Source: Amorphochlora amoebiformis (Eukaryota; Cercozoa; Chlorarachniophyceae). Taken from it: DNA of 64,000 nt. A model generated the notes under the pieces. The model did not search any database. It was given only the letters and a program-made list of their open reading frames with translations, and was not told where the DNA came from. Numbering within the stretch: the stretch's first letter is position 1; every line of letters begins with the position of its first letter. The stretch is from contig BAAHQB010000007.1 of assembly GCA_054601695.1 (NCBI GenBank), forward strand, positions 868,001 to 932,000, written 5' to 3'. Below are positions 63,641 to 64,000 of this stretch, piece after piece. The position numbers and the translations under genes are program-made.

Positions 63641-64000
63641 TTTAGAATAGTATGCTAGAGTTTAATATATTACAATTTAATATGATATAATTTAAAATAA
63701 TGTAATATAACATTCAATAATGCTACAATATACTATTATATTTGTTATAATACATATAGTACATGTATGATATGACAAAGTGTAACATAGTATAATATAA
63801 TACAATAAAATACAATAAAAGTGTCATTGATAAAATGCTATGTGATAAAAAAATGAGTTATAATGTAATATAGTAATAAGATAATGTAATCTAATATAAG
63901 GATATAATATAATATAATATAATATAATACAACAACAGTATAATATGATTTAAAAATGCAATATAGTGTAATACAACAAAATCTAATGTAATATAATTAT
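63641..64000. other. AT-rich sequence with TATAATATAA-type words
   Basis: Irregular ATAATA/TAATAT words and TATAATATAATATAAT runs, distinct from the pure TA tracts. No exon continuing the pseudouridine synthase was found. Confidence 0.6.

Overview
This window is nuclear DNA from an intron-rich eukaryote, most plausibly an alga or another protist whose ancestors had contact with a cyanobacterium. Four things point there: many short coding islands bounded by GT...AG introns, interstitial TTAGGG/CCCTAA (telomere-type) arrays, a DASH/Dam1-type kinetochore gene, and a cyanobacterial-looking CofG/CofH pair. Around half of the sequence is (TA)n with TG/CA runs. Nearly all long apparent reading frames are YIYIYI translations of (TA)n and are not genes. 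I found the genes by reading unique islands between TA tracts and joining them only where splice sites and reading phase agree.

Layout. 963-7211 (+): the C-terminal part of a CofH-type radical SAM enzyme; its N-terminus lies upstream of the window. 7545-17299 (+): a complete CofG-type radical SAM enzyme in 17 exons. Together these two modules make FO (8-hydroxy-5-deazaflavin, 8-HDF), the F420 precursor and photolyase antenna pigment. The phase at the end of CofH fits a splice straight into CofG, so the locus may encode one CofH-CofG fusion, the reverse of the bacterial FbiC order. 18719-19137 (-): a 77-residue Dad2-like DASH subunit. 20184-20706 (+): a doubtful gene start with a duplicated exon. 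21476-26655 (+): a laminin-G-like protein gene. 30660-40950 (+): an 18-exon gene for a protein of about 318 residues that I do not recognise. 44145-45195 (-): a disordered, basic, probably nuclear protein. 48097-49431 (-): a possible small gene. 50516-62949 (+): a RluA-family pseudouridine synthase in 16 exons that runs off the right end.

Structure beyond genes. Introns are packed with (TA)n, telomere-like arrays (largest 57850-59088), GA/CT tracts and ATT runs. Several exons have partial 'echo' copies nearby that keep a splice site, stop inside the exon and run into TA repeats; their differences are mostly transitions. A foldback element lies at 43016-43400, a (GATTAGAGGGATAG)-type satellite with head-to-head halves at 38640-39235, and an exact 47-bp tag sits in opposite orientation inside two telomere-like arrays about 5.3 kb apart. 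I saw no rRNA, tRNA, CRISPR array or prokaryotic element.
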